The translations under genes and the position numbers were made by a program. From the NCBI RefSeq assembly GCF_029911635.1, contig NZ_JARYTI010000032.1:1-54962 (forward strand): 54,962 nucleotides of DNA, read 5' to 3'. This stretch comes from Sphingomonas sp. AR_OL41 (GTDB lineage: Bacteria > Pseudomonadota > Alphaproteobacteria > Sphingomonadales > Sphingomonadaceae). Position 1 is the stretch's first letter, and each line of letters begins with the position of its first letter. Positions 34,773 to 43,742 of the stretch are shown here, piece by piece. The notes under the pieces are model-generated. The model made no database searches and was not told where the DNA came from. It saw only the letters and a list, made by a program, of their open reading frames with translations.

Positions 34773-36107
34773 ATGAGTCCCACAATGCGCAGACGCTGGC
34801 GTGTCCTCAGTCGCCGTCACGGTCCGACCTCGCCGGTCTGGCGGCGGCGCCTTGCCATGGGGTCGGGCGCAATCTCGATCGGCCTCGCGGCACTGCTGTT
34901 CGCGCGCGTTGCCGATGCGGCGAACGCATTCTTCGTCGGTGCCGTCCATCGTCAATGGTGGCTGCCGCTGCTGATAACGCCGCTCGGCTTCGCCGGAATC
35001 GCATGGGCGACCGGACGCTATGCGCCCGAGGCAGCGGGCTCGGGCATCCCGCAGGTGATCGCCGCGACCGATGATCCGGTCCGCGCGCGCCATGTCCTGA
35101 TTTCGCTCCGGGCTGCCCTGTTCAAGTTCGTCTTCACGGTCGCGGCGCTGTGCTGCGGCGCGTCGGTCGGGCGCGAAGGCCCTACGGTGCAGATTTCCGC
35201 CGCCATCCTCAGCTGGCATCACCGCATCTTCCGTGCACCGATGCGCGCCTCCCTCATCATTGCGGGTGGCGCGGCGGGCGTGGCAGCCGCCTTCAACACG
35301 CCGCTCGCGGGCGTGACCTTCGCCATCGAGGAGCTCGCGGACGCTTACGAGCAGCGCGTCGCCTTGCTGGTCATGACGACGATATTGATCGCGGGGATCG
35401 TCAGCCTCGGGCTGGCGGGCGACTATGTCTATTTCGGCGCGGTGGGCGAGCACCTCAAGGCCGGAGCGGTACTGCGCATCGCACCCGTGGCCGGCGTGCT
35501 GGGCGGGCTGAGCGGTGGCTTGTTCGCACGGCTGCTGCTGAATATGGGCGCGATGCGCGACCGCTGGCTGCCCGCTTTAAGAGAGCATCCGGTGATATGG
35601 TCACTGGGCTGCGGCATTGTCGTGGCGGCGCTCGGCGTCGTCACGCACCTTACCTGGGGCACCGGCTATTCGGCGGCGCGACAGATCATCGACGGCACCA
35701 ATGCGCCCTATTGGTTCGGACCGGCCAAGTTCGCCACAACGCTCGCGACAGCTGCGTCGGGCGTGCCGGGTGGCATCTTCGCCCCGTCACTGGCGACGGG
35801 CGCAGGCCTCGGCGCCCTGCTGCGCCCGCTGTTTCCGGGCGACCCGGGCGGCGCCGTCGTGCTGTTGGGGATGGTCGCCTATTTTACCGGCGTCGTCCGC
35901 GCGCCGCTGACGGCGGTGATCATCATCGTCGAAGCGACGGCCAGTCGGGGGCTGATCCTGCCCCTGTTCCTCGCCGCACTCATCGCCCATGCCGTCTCGT
36001 CGCTGGTGTGCAAGGAGCGGCTCTATCATGGTCTGTCCAGGCCATGGCGCGAGGCGCTGCGCCAGGGTGCGGGTGAAGCGCGGCTGCCAGCAGCCGCAAA
36101 GGACTGA
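34773..36107 (+). CDS. ClC-family chloride channel / H+-Cl- exchanger
   Basis: A 444-residue ClC protein with all three selectivity motifs: GSGIPQV (near 90), GREGPTVQ (near 129) and GGIFAPSLATGAG (near 330). The gating Glu of GREGP and the inner Glu pair (FAIEELADAYE, equivalent to the proton Glu of the E. coli exchanger) are both present, which favours a proton-coupled exchanger rather than a passive channel. There are no CBS domains. Two in-frame ATGs (34773 and 34785) are possible starts and neither has a strong ribosome site. It diverges from the DUF389 gene in a group of ion-balance genes. Confidence 0.92.
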   Translation: MSPTMRRRWRVLSRRHGPTSPVWRRRLAMGSGAISIGLAALLFARVADAANAFFVGAVHRQWWLPLLITPLGFAGIAWATGRYAPEAAGSGIPQVIAATDDPVRARHVLISLRAALFKFVFTVAALCCGASVGREGPTVQISAAILSWHHRIFRAPMRASLIIAGGAAGVAAAFNTPLAGVTFAIEELADAYEQRVALLVMTTILIAGIVSLGLAGDYVYFGAVGEHLKAGAVLRIAPVAGVLGGLSGGLFARLLLNMGAMRDRWLPALREHPVIWSLGCGIVVAALGVVTHLTWGTGYSAARQIIDGTNAPYWFGPAKFATTLATAASGVPGGIFAPSLATGAGLGALLRPLFPGDPGGAVVLLGMVAYFTGVVRAPLTAVIIIVEATASRGLILPLFLAALIAHAVSSLVCKERLYHGLSRPWREALRQGAGEARLPAAAKD

Positions 36108-36146
36108 ATGCTGGCAGGATCGCCAGAGCCAGGCCGATCAAGACAC

Positions 36147-36320
36147 CTATGGCGTAGAACCCGTGCCGTGCGCGTTGAGCAGTTGTGAAACTGCTGTAAC
36201 CACCTGGTTGATGGCAAATGGCTTCGCGACCAGGATGCTGTTCGGCACACCCTGCGACGTCCATTCAGCGGCGCTATCGCCGGTCATGTAGATGACCGGC
36301 AAATCGGCAGTGCGCTCGCG
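36147..36320 (-). pseudogene. Remnant of a response-regulator receiver domain
   Basis: The last 57 codons of this frame read RTADLPVIYMTGDSAAEW, then SQGVPNSILVAKPF and QVVTAVSQLLN. This is the C-terminal half of a receiver domain: beta-4 with the conserved Thr, the Lys-Pro-Phe of beta-5 and the last helix. The N-terminal half with the phospho-acceptor Asp is absent. Upstream codons to 36500 show no family similarity. It therefore appears to be a truncated gene between the ClC and CtaG genes. Confidence 0.7.
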
Positions 36321-36480
36321 CCCCTTCCCCAGAAGATCGCGGCGGACAATCTGCTGAACAGGACGCACATTTGAAGACAGGCGCTGCCCGCAATACGGGG
36401 CGATACGCCTCGCCCGGCTGGAATGAGCGCGCTTCTGTTCATTACGGCCCGGCTGCGAATCTGCAACGAGGTTGCAGAAT

Positions 36481-37506
36481 TCAGGATTTCGACAGGGCAA
36501 GCAGCCGGATGTTCTCGCGCCGGTTGAGGCGGTGGCCCGCCACCATCACGCCCATCACCGAACTGAAGATCAGCAAGACAAATCCGATCATGCCGATCGC
36601 GAGCCGGCGATTCTTGCCGCGGGTCATTTCGCGCAGCGCGCGGGCCGTCTCGGGATAGAGCAGGATCGCCGAATTGGACGGCGACCAGCGCCTGCGCTTT
36701 TCGTCCATGCGCGTCTCGTGACGCCCCCACATGTCGACGACGAGGATCAGCGCAGCCAGTGACAACAGCCCGCTCGGGATCCAGATGAAGAAGCCGCCGC
36801 GCCCTTCATCGACGATCGGCGCCGTCATCCACAACCGCGTCATCGTACCGTAAGCGGGATAGGTTATGGTCGTCTTGACCGTCAGATAGGCGCCGAGCAG
36901 AATCTGGCCCAGCATCGCGATCCAGATCATCATCAGCCGCGATCCATGCCCGGCGCCATGCGGCCTCGGGCGGCGCTCGAAGATGCGCGACCAGAACAGC
37001 AACCCGCTGAGCAAGAGGCTGAGGTGCATCGCATAGCCGACCGCCGGGTGCGCCACCGCGCGATCCTGCACGGCGGGCACGACCCAGAAAAACAGCGTGG
37101 CGAGATACAGCGACAGGGCCGCGACAGGATGCGCAAGGCCGCGCCAGATGCGCCGCACCGCAGGTGTCGAGAGTACGGGCGCCAGCGTACTCGTCCTGAT
37201 CGATCGCGGCAGGCCGGCGATCAGCAGCCCAAGCGGACGTGACAGGATGATCAGCATCGGCGCGATGATGCGGGCAACCATGAAGCCGATCTGGTGGATG
37301 TAGAAAAGCTGATGCGCCCACGCCTCGAAGGGCCATTCGAGCGAGATCAGCAGCACGGCGAGGCCGGCACCGAATCCGGCATGACGACGTATAGACACAG
37401 GCCGTCCGGCATCGAGGCGTCGCCGCGCGCCGGCGGCATAAGCGAGGGCAACAAGCAGCACGGGCAAGGCGGCTGCGACGAAGAATCCTGTATCCGGACT
37501 GCTCAT
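36481..37506 (-). CDS. CtaG-like (Caa3_CtaG) membrane protein, copy A
   Basis: A 341-residue integral membrane protein of the Caa3_CtaG family, which helps assemble caa3-type cytochrome c oxidases. Features are FEAWAHQLFYIHQIGFMVARIIAPMLIILSRPLG, PVAALSLYLATLFFWVVPAVQDRA and FFIWIPSGLLSLAALILVVDMWGR. Compared with the other two copies it carries a longer C-terminal part with an extra helix (RLAIGMIGFVLLIFSSVMGVMVAG). Two further CtaG-like genes occur at 37628 and 41807. It diverges from copy B, with 121 bp between the starts, so both may share control. Confidence 0.82.
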   Translation of the reverse strand: MSSPDTGFFVAAALPVLLVALAYAAGARRRLDAGRPVSIRRHAGFGAGLAVLLISLEWPFEAWAHQLFYIHQIGFMVARIIAPMLIILSRPLGLLIAGLPRSIRTSTLAPVLSTPAVRRIWRGLAHPVAALSLYLATLFFWVVPAVQDRAVAHPAVGYAMHLSLLLSGLLFWSRIFERRPRPHGAGHGSRLMMIWIAMLGQILLGAYLTVKTTITYPAYGTMTRLWMTAPIVDEGRGGFFIWIPSGLLSLAALILVVDMWGRHETRMDEKRRRWSPSNSAILLYPETARALREMTRGKNRRLAIGMIGFVLLIFSSVMGVMVAGHRLNRRENIRLLALSKS

Positions 37507-37627
37507 GTGCGCCGGTTAGCGCGATTGATCGCGCCAGACCAGCAGCTTGGCCAAATTTGCGGCTGCCGGTTTGACGTCTCGCAGCGATCGGCCCAAGGGG
37601 TCGCGCGAAGGACAGGGCAATCCCCCG

Positions 37628-38608
37628 ATGACGATATCCCGACCGATCGACGACCAAGACGCGGTGTCGTCTTCGACCAGGGCGCGGGATGCGGGGATCG
37701 GATTGGCGGTAGTAGCGGCCAGTCTCATTCTGTGGTGGCTGTGCCAGTTTCACGCTGCCGCGCTCCCCTTCTGGGCACCGTTTGAATTCTCCTTCAGCTG
37801 GTTCTTCGCGACGGTCCTTGCGGGCTGGTGGTACGCGCGGGGCCTGGCGCGTGCGGGGGACGAGCGTCCGGCCTGGTGGCGCGCCGCGTCGTTCGTGCTG
37901 GGCGTCGCTGCGATCTACACCGTGTTGCAGACGCGCTTCGAATATCTCGCGGAACACATGTTCTTCCTCAATCGCGCCCAGCATGTCGTCATGCACCATC
38001 TCGGGCCGCTGCTGATCGCCCTGGCCTGGCCCTGGCCGACATTGCTCCGCGGCATGCCGAAAAGTGCGCGCCGAATCGTCGCGTCACGATGGGTCGGCCG
38101 CTTCCTGCACGTGATGCGCCAGCCGTTCATCGCGGCCTTCTTCTTCGTAGGGCTGATCGCCTTCTGGCTGGTGCCGTCGATCCATTTCCGTGCGATGCTC
38201 GATCCGACGCTCTACCTCGCGATGAACTGGTCGATGGTGGCGGACGGGATTCTGTTCTGGAGTCTCGTCCTCGATCCGCGCGACAAGGCGGCGGCGGGTA
38301 TTTCGTTCGGATTGCGTGCCGCGCTCGCCATCGGCGTCATGTTTCCGCAGATCCTGATCGGCGCGATCATCGCCTTCTCGCACGCCGATCTCTACCGCTT
38401 CTATGCCTGGTGCGGGCGGATCTATCCGTCGATCGGACCGCTCGACGACCAGAATTATGGCGGGCTTATCATCTGGATTCCGCCCGCGATGATGAGTGTC
38501 GTCTCGCTGCTGCTGGTGCTCAACGCGTTGCGGCTGAGCGAAGAAATTACGCCGTCGAGCGGGACTGGAGAAGGACGCGTTTCCGCATCGTCCTGGACCG
38601 GTCGCTGA
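37628..38608 (+). CDS. CtaG-like (Caa3_CtaG) membrane protein, copy B
   Basis: A 326-residue membrane protein of the same family. Features are EYLAEHMFFLNRAQHVVMHHLGPLLIALAWPW, FIAAFFFVGLIAFWLVPSIHF, NWSMVADGILFWSLVLDPRD and GGLIIWIPPAMMSVVSLLLVLNAL. I start it at the ATG at 37628; the open frame begins 81 bp earlier with no family similarity. Its 3' end is convergent with the SCO gene (6 bp apart), which is also an oxidase copper-assembly function. Confidence 0.8.
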   Translation: MTISRPIDDQDAVSSSTRARDAGIGLAVVAASLILWWLCQFHAAALPFWAPFEFSFSWFFATVLAGWWYARGLARAGDERPAWWRAASFVLGVAAIYTVLQTRFEYLAEHMFFLNRAQHVVMHHLGPLLIALAWPWPTLLRGMPKSARRIVASRWVGRFLHVMRQPFIAAFFFVGLIAFWLVPSIHFRAMLDPTLYLAMNWSMVADGILFWSLVLDPRDKAAAGISFGLRAALAIGVMFPQILIGAIIAFSHADLYRFYAWCGRIYPSIGPLDDQNYGGLIIWIPPAMMSVVSLLLVLNALRLSEEITPSSGTGEGRVSASSWTGR

Positions 38609-38614
38609 ACGGTA

Positions 38615-39331
38615 TCAGCGCAGCAGCGCGCGAAGATCGTCACCGGTCCCGGCAACGTCCGGCTTGTCCGTGCTGAGCGAACTGATCAGGAGGCGCGGCG
38701 CGCCGCGACGATCGAACGCGTAGATGCCCGAACTGTGCGTCACCTCATAGGGTTGGGTGGTCGATGCAGGCGTGACGGAATAGGCCACGCGATAGCGCCG
38801 CGCCAGCGCGGCCAGCTCGTTGGGGTCGCCGCCCAACGTGTCGATCTGTTCGCCGAAAGCGTCGCCATAGCGCTTCAGGACCGGCAACGTGTCGCGGTCC
38901 GGATCGACCGTGACGAAAAGCACCCGAACATCCGACGCGGCAGGCCCGAGCTGTCGCAACGCCTGGCTGACGTTCGACAGTGTCGTGGGACAGGCATCGG
39001 GACAAAAGGTGTAGCCAAAATACAGCAGCGTGACCTTGCCGCGATAGTCGGCCTCGGTCACGAGCTTGTGGTCGCGCGCGCGCGTCATGGTGAAGCGCAG
39101 GGTGGGCACGCTGCCGGAGATGTCGGTGCCATGCCAACGGGTTGCTGGAGCGCAGCTTGTAGCCAGGCAAACGATCGCCAGCACGCTTGCGCGCCAGGCG
39201 CTGCGGTATGTGTGGCGTCCGCCCGCGGTCGGCCTGACCGGTGCGCAACCGCCTCGCGCGATCGTCGTCCATGCGCGAACCGCCGTCGCGTGGAAGGTGC
39301 CGGGCGCTGGCGCGGTAGATTTGCACCTCAT
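38615..39331 (-). CDS. SCO1/SenC-family copper chaperone, lipoprotein-like
   Basis: A thioredoxin-fold SCO protein that delivers copper to the CuA site of cytochrome oxidase. The copper ligands are visible: Cys110 and Cys114 in YTFCPDACPTTLSN, and the distal His in YEVTHSSGIYAFD. A lipobox-like stretch (VCLATSC, Cys60) precedes the domain, so membrane anchoring is likely. The start is uncertain: the ATG at 39331 gives 238 residues with an unusually long, basic N-terminus before the hydrophobic segment, and the true start may be a non-ATG codon nearer to it. It is convergent with CtaG copy B and close to the oxidase operon whose CuA-bearing subunit II it may serve. Confidence 0.87.
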   Translation of the reverse strand: MRCKSTAPAPGTFHATAVRAWTTIARGGCAPVRPTAGGRHTYRSAWRASVLAIVCLATSCAPATRWHGTDISGSVPTLRFTMTRARDHKLVTEADYRGKVTLLYFGYTFCPDACPTTLSNVSQALRQLGPAASDVRVLFVTVDPDRDTLPVLKRYGDAFGEQIDTLGGDPNELAALARRYRVAYSVTPASTTQPYEVTHSSGIYAFDRRGAPRLLISSLSTDKPDVAGTGDDLRALLR

Positions 39332-39470
39332 TATGGCCGCGCGCTTTACGCGCCAATGCCACCCAGTCACCTGATCATCGACGGAACGACGCGTGTCAGC
39401 GGTCGGCCGTGCCGACGCACGTTGACGTGGTCCTGATGCGGGTTGAATTTGGCAAGCAGAGGAAAACTTG

Positions 39471-39836
39471 ATGAAAAATATCGCTCTCATCGCACTTCTG
39501 TTAGCCGCACCGGCGGCAATGGGTGCAACACAGACCCGGTCGGGTGTGCCATCGACAACCTTCACGGGTGGCCAGCTGCACGACTACGCGCGCGCCCTGG
39601 CCGAGATCCAGCGCGTGCGCTCTACCCTTGCAGCCAGGACAGGAAAGCTTGCGCCTGCTGACCAGAAGCTGTTGGCGGAGCAGGCCAATGCGGCCGTAAT
39701 CTTGATCCTTCAGCACAATCGACTTGATCCTGCGACTTTCAATGCGATCTCGAAGGCTGTCGAGGATCGACCGGACATCCGCCTCGAGGTCAAGCAAGCC
39801 ATGATGGCGGATGCGATCGGCTTCGGAAGCACCTGA
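39471..39836 (+). CDS. Small secreted helical protein of unknown function
   Basis: A 121-residue protein from the ATG at 39471, with AGAGGA upstream. A signal peptide (MKNIALIALLLAAPAAMG) is followed by a helical mature part (LHDYARALAEIQRVRSTLAARTGKLAPADQKLLAEQANAAVILILQHNRLDPATFNAISKAVEDRPDI). The helices faintly recall DUF4168-type small periplasmic proteins, but I do not assign it. It diverges from the SCO gene. A 7-bp hairpin (39882-39900, no T tract) follows it. Confidence 0.65.
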   Translation: MKNIALIALLLAAPAAMGATQTRSGVPSTTFTGGQLHDYARALAEIQRVRSTLAARTGKLAPADQKLLAEQANAAVILILQHNRLDPATFNAISKAVEDRPDIRLEVKQAMMADAIGFGST

Positions 39837-40096
39837 CCGCGCGCACTGCCGCCGCCTAGCAGGGAGGACAAATCTGCGAAAGGTTGCCGGCGGGGCAACC
39901 GGATATTTCGTACCGACCCATCAGACGCGGGTGGCTTTGCGACAAGATACATTCCCTGTTCGCCCCGCGAGCACTCTTCAGGCCGCCCGTTCTACCGGGA
40001 CTGCCGGCCCCCCGATCCGTCGCTGCGCGATCGTGACGGCTGTATCCCCGATTGCGCTCCGGGACCGATCCGCTCTCCCACTCGTTGCTGATACAT

Positions 40097-41716
40097 ATGA
40101 CAAAGGTAACAACCCGCTACGCCTGCCACCTGGCGCTCGCCTCACTCATGCTTTCCGGCTGCAATGCCGCACCTCCGGCCAAGGCCGCGACGGCGGACCA
40201 GATCAGCGACGGTCGGGCGCTGGAGACCCGTCCGCCGGCGATTGACGCCGCGGCCCTGCGATCTACCGCGTCGGATCAGGAAACGCGTCACTTCTATGAG
40301 CTGAACGGGTGGCGGCCCGTCTGGTCAGAAGCCAACGGACACGCGCTCCGACAGGCACTGGACGGTCGGTCGGCCCACGGCCTCGATCATGTCGCGTTCC
40401 TCGGCGAGGCAGATTCTTCGGCCAGCCCGGCACGGCAGGAAGTTGCGCTGACGCGGAGTGCCCTTCGCTATGCCGCGGCACTCGCGGCCGGCGCGGTCGA
40501 CCCCTCGAAACTGCATGAAATTTACACCATCCCCCGCCCCCAGGCGAACCTTGCAATGGCGCTCGCCCAAGCGCTCGATCGGCGCGACGTCGGGCAGTGG
40601 CTGGCCAGCCTCGCCCCCCAGGATGCGGAATATGCCGCGCTGTCGAAAGCCTATCGCTTCTATCGCGGTGAAGCGCAGCAGGAGGCTCGACCGGCGATTG
40701 CGATGGCGGGCATCATCCACCCCGGCGATCGCGACGAGCGCGTTCCCGCGATCGCGCGACAACTGGTCGACGACGAATATCTCACCGACCAGCAATCCCG
40801 TTCGGCAGGTTCGCCTGCCGGCACCGACCCCGCTACGCAGACCGGCGAGACGCGAACCGTGCCGGACACGCTCTACACGCCACAAATGGTATCAGCGATA
40901 AAACAGCTGCAGCGCGATTTCGGCATTGCCGCCGATGGCGTGATCGGTCCGCATACGCTCGAGATACTGAACCTGAGGCCCGGCGACCGGGCGCGGGCGC
41001 TGGCAGGGGCAATGGAGCGGAGACGATGGTTGTCGCGCACCCCGCCGGCAACCCGGATTGATGTCAACATCGCGGCTTCCCGGCTCCGCTATTACCGGGA
41101 GGGCAACGTCGTGGACAGCCGCAAGGTGATCGTCGGCAAGCCCGGACGAGAGACACCACAGTTGCTGGCGCCGATCTACCGCCTTGTCGCCAACCCAACC
41201 TGGACCATTCCGAAATCCATCGAGCGCCGCGAGATGGCGGGTGTCAGCGACGCCTATCTAAGGCGGCACAACATGGTTCGCCGCAACGGGTGGATCGTAC
41301 AGCAATCCGGGCCGCACAACGCGCTCGGGCTCGTCAAGTTCGACATGAAGGACGATCAGGCGATCTACCTCCATGATACGTCGGCACCGTCGCTATTTGA
41401 TCGCAGCCAGCGGCATCTCAGCCATGGCTGTGTCCGTGTCGACGACGCGCTGGGGTTCGCGCAGCGCATCGCGCGCGACGAGGGGGTCGCGGCAGAATGG
41501 GAGCAAGCCCGCGCGTCGGGCCGACAGCGTTTCGTCGCTCTGCCGCACGATATTCCCGTGCGCCTGTTGTATCACAATGTCTTCGTCGATGATTCGGGCA
41601 ACCTCAACTTCCGGACCGACCCTTATGGCTGGAATATGGCTGTCGCGCAGGCGCTGGGATTTGGCAGCACCGCGACGGCACAAGCCCGGCCCGGCGCGAT
41701 CGATATCGGCCCATAA
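40097..41716 (+). CDS. L,D-transpeptidase (YcbB/LdtD type), lipoprotein
   Basis: A 539-residue periplasmic enzyme. A lipoprotein signal (LASLMLSGC, Cys22) is followed by a scaffold region. A peptidoglycan-binding helical motif comes next (YTPQMVSAIKQLQRDFGIAADGVIGPHTLEILN), and then a YkuD catalytic domain with YRLVANPTWTIPKSI and the active-site motif SHGCVRV (Cys445). These enzymes make 3-3 cross-links in peptidoglycan or attach proteins to it. The length and domain order fit the YcbB subgroup. It has its own 260-bp upstream region and no obvious partners; a hairpin lies directly after the stop. Confidence 0.9.
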   Translation: MTKVTTRYACHLALASLMLSGCNAAPPAKAATADQISDGRALETRPPAIDAAALRSTASDQETRHFYELNGWRPVWSEANGHALRQALDGRSAHGLDHVAFLGEADSSASPARQEVALTRSALRYAAALAAGAVDPSKLHEIYTIPRPQANLAMALAQALDRRDVGQWLASLAPQDAEYAALSKAYRFYRGEAQQEARPAIAMAGIIHPGDRDERVPAIARQLVDDEYLTDQQSRSAGSPAGTDPATQTGETRTVPDTLYTPQMVSAIKQLQRDFGIAADGVIGPHTLEILNLRPGDRARALAGAMERRRWLSRTPPATRIDVNIAASRLRYYREGNVVDSRKVIVGKPGRETPQLLAPIYRLVANPTWTIPKSIERREMAGVSDAYLRRHNMVRRNGWIVQQSGPHNALGLVKFDMKDDQAIYLHDTSAPSLFDRSQRHLSHGCVRVDDALGFAQRIARDEGVAAEWEQARASGRQRFVALPHDIPVRLLYHNVFVDDSGNLNFRTDPYGWNMAVAQALGFGSTATAQARPGAIDIGP

Positions 41717-41735
41717 GGCAGGTCAGGGACCTGCC
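41717..41735 (+). terminator. Hairpin after L,D-transpeptidase gene
   Basis: GGCAGGTC-AGG-GACCTGCC is a perfect 8-bp stem starting right after the TAA. There is no T tract on either strand, so termination efficiency is doubtful; it may serve as an mRNA-stabilising end between two convergent genes. Confidence 0.35.
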
Positions 41736-41806
41736 GCCCCGAAAATCCGGCTGGTCGCACCACCGCCCTTGCGCTGCGCCGGATCCCCTCGATTCGTCGC
41801 CGCAAT

Positions 41807-42736
41807 TCATAAACACGCTTCCGCACCCGCCCCGCCATTTTCCGGTCCGAGCTCGCAGATGCGCGGGACGCGCAACGGATCGCGCGGGGCGTGGCGAACC
41901 AGGCGTGCGATCGCAATCACCGTGGCAGCCAGATATATCAGCCCCGCCGGTACCCACATCAACAGGCCGGCGATCTGCTGGTCGAGCAGGGGCTGCGACG
42001 CATAGCTCGCATAAAGCGGCTCCGGCGCGAGCGTGATCAGCGCCGCGAGCAGATTACCTTGAAGGCCGACAAGCGTTACGAGGACGATGGAGGTTCCCGC
42101 ATCGAGCCGACGGTCGCCGCTCGTCGCGATCATTCGCCAGAAGACGGCGGCGGTCACCAGAAAGGTAAGATGCTCGAGCGTATGAAGCTGCTCGTTTGCG
42201 AGCGCGTCCTCATAGAGTCGCGGCGCGTGCCAGAGCCACAGGCCGAGCGCGAACAGCAGGGCGGCGACCATGGGCGCCAGGCGGCTTGATCCTCCCGCTC
42301 GCACGCCGGGCGTGCGGCTGACGAACCGGCCGGCCTGGCGGCGCTGCCCGATCGGCAGGTTGAACAGCGCGACGAGATGGGTGTTGGAAAGCGCCAGCAG
42401 CGGCGCAGCACCGAGCATCAGCATGAGATGCTGCGCCATATGCCAGGCAAAGCTGTCGTCGGCGCGCGCGTCGATCGGCGAGAAAAGCGCGGCGACCAGC
42501 ACCAGCACGGCGCCGGCATAAGCCAGCACCCGGGACGCCGGGGCGATCGCCGCGCGCTGGCTCCGGCTCATCCGGAGCCGCCCGCAGGTATATGTCAGGA
42601 CCGAAACGAGCAGCAGTGCGAGCGCAACCGGCTCGATGCTCCACCGCTCGGGCATCTCGCCGCCATGCGCGGACGCCGCGACCGGCATAGCCGCGAGGAC
42701 CGTCGCGATCAGATATGGGAAGCGATGCCGAGACAT
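41807..42736 (-). CDS. ctaG: CtaG-like (Caa3_CtaG) membrane protein, copy C (in oxidase operon)
   Basis: A 309-residue membrane protein, the most classical of the three CtaG-like copies. It has a signal-like N-terminus (MSRHRFPYLIATVLAAMPVAASAHG), then SFAWHMAQHLMLMLGAAPLLAL, LWLWHAPRLYEDALANEQLHTLEHLTFLVTAAVFW and GLLMWVPAGLIYLAATVIAI. CtaG helps insert copper or assemble caa3-type oxidases. It is the last gene of the PQQ dehydrogenase/oxidase operon, and its start lies 28 bp inside the preceding gene, so translation is coupled. The longer open frame to 43195 is the shadow of that gene. Confidence 0.87.
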   Translation of the reverse strand: MSRHRFPYLIATVLAAMPVAASAHGGEMPERWSIEPVALALLLVSVLTYTCGRLRMSRSQRAAIAPASRVLAYAGAVLVLVAALFSPIDARADDSFAWHMAQHLMLMLGAAPLLALSNTHLVALFNLPIGQRRQAGRFVSRTPGVRAGGSSRLAPMVAALLFALGLWLWHAPRLYEDALANEQLHTLEHLTFLVTAAVFWRMIATSGDRRLDAGTSIVLVTLVGLQGNLLAALITLAPEPLYASYASQPLLDQQIAGLLMWVPAGLIYLAATVIAIARLVRHAPRDPLRVPRICELGPENGGAGAEACL

Positions 42737-43143
42737 GTCGAGAGCGTCAGGATCGAGGTGAACTGCACCATCACGGCTAGCCCGAAAATCGCGCTCGCGC
42801 AAAGACCGCAATAAGCCAAGAAGCGCGTTCGACCCTCGCCGATTTCCTGTACCGCCTGATGGCCGCCCGGCTTCTCGCTGCGCGTCGCGCGGAAATTGAC
42901 GACCGCGACGGCGAGTCCCGCGACCACCGCGGCAAGCGCGACGAGGTTGATCGCGACCAGCCAGATATCGGGATTGCTGCCCGCGCCGCAGCGCTCGGCC
43001 GCAACGACATAGCTGGCGATCACCTGCAGTGAAAATGCGACGGGGGCGAGCGTCACGCCCGTGATCACACGCCACTGCGGCAGGCCGCCTTTGGCCGGCG
43101 AGGGGTGGCTGACCGCGCGGGCGAGCGGATGGAGCTCCGTCAT
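42709..43143 (-). CDS. Small membrane protein of the oxidase operon
   Basis: A 144-residue protein with three to four hydrophobic helices (VITGVTLAPVAFSLQVIASYVVAA, WLVAINLVALAAVVAGLAVAVVNF, FLAYCGLCASAIFGLAVMVQFTSILTL). I recognise no named family. It lies between subunit III and CtaG with overlaps at both ends, the place where alternative oxidase operons of the coxMNOP type carry an extra subunit, so it may be a small structural subunit or assembly factor of the caa3-like enzyme. Confidence 0.7.
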   Translation of the reverse strand: MTELHPLARAVSHPSPAKGGLPQWRVITGVTLAPVAFSLQVIASYVVAAERCGAGSNPDIWLVAINLVALAAVVAGLAVAVVNFRATRSEKPGGHQAVQEIGEGRTRFLAYCGLCASAIFGLAVMVQFTSILTLSTCLGIASHI

Positions 43144-43742
43144 GCCAGCCGCGGCGAAAGATAGACGGTGGCGAACACGAACAGCCAGACCGCATCGACG
43201 AAATGCCAGTAGAGCGTGGCGAGCGTGCGATGCTGTTCGTGTCCGGGCCCGACCCGCCCGGTCAGGCTCCAGACAAGCAGGACGATGAGAGCAATCAGAC
43301 CGATTGCCACATGCGCGAGATGGGTGCCGGTGAGCACGAAATAGATCGAGCTGTAGCTGTCGGCCGACAGCGCGAACGGCTTGCCATGCCATTCCGCGAG
43401 ACTGAGGGCGACGAAGCCGATGCCCATCAGGATCGCCAGGCCAAGCGCCCGGCGCGCGACGGCCAGATGCCCTGCCCTCGCCCGGTTCTTCGCCCATTCG
43501 AGGACGAAGCTCGATCCGACCAGCAGCAAGGTTGCCGGCAGCGCCAGTCCCAGTCCCGGCAGGCCGCCCGTCGGGGGCCAGGACTGATAGCCCTGGCTGC
43601 CGAGATAGGCGTAGGAGAAGATGAGATAGGCGAACAGGATCCCCTCGGTCGCGATGAGGCACAGCATGCCCCACCAAGGCGTGCCGACCCTCCCCATGCC
43701 GTGGACCGGCAGGTGTTCGTCGAGGGTCCGTGCTTCAGCCAT
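43140..43742 (-). CDS. Cytochrome c oxidase subunit III (5-TM type)
   Basis: A 200-residue subunit III with about five helices: WWGMLCLIATEGILFAYLIFSYAYL, LALPATLLLVGSSFVLEWA, GLAILMGIGFVALSLAEW, HLAHVAIGLIALIVLLVW and YWHFVDAVWLFVFATVYLS. The EG of helix 1 and the YWHFVDxVW of the last helix are typical. Two helices fewer than the 7-TM form fits the two extra helices at the end of the subunit I encoded just upstream. Its start overlaps the subunit I stop by 8 bp. Confidence 0.9.
   Translation of the reverse strand: MAEARTLDEHLPVHGMGRVGTPWWGMLCLIATEGILFAYLIFSYAYLGSQGYQSWPPTGGLPGLGLALPATLLLVGSSFVLEWAKNRARAGHLAVARRALGLAILMGIGFVALSLAEWHGKPFALSADSYSSIYFVLTGTHLAHVAIGLIALIVLLVWSLTGRVGPGHEQHRTLATLYWHFVDAVWLFVFATVYLSPRLA

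Noticed and set aside
39882..39900. GGTTGCC/GGCAACC hairpin as a terminator
   Set aside because: Good 7-bp stem but no T tract; left as a hairpin note only.
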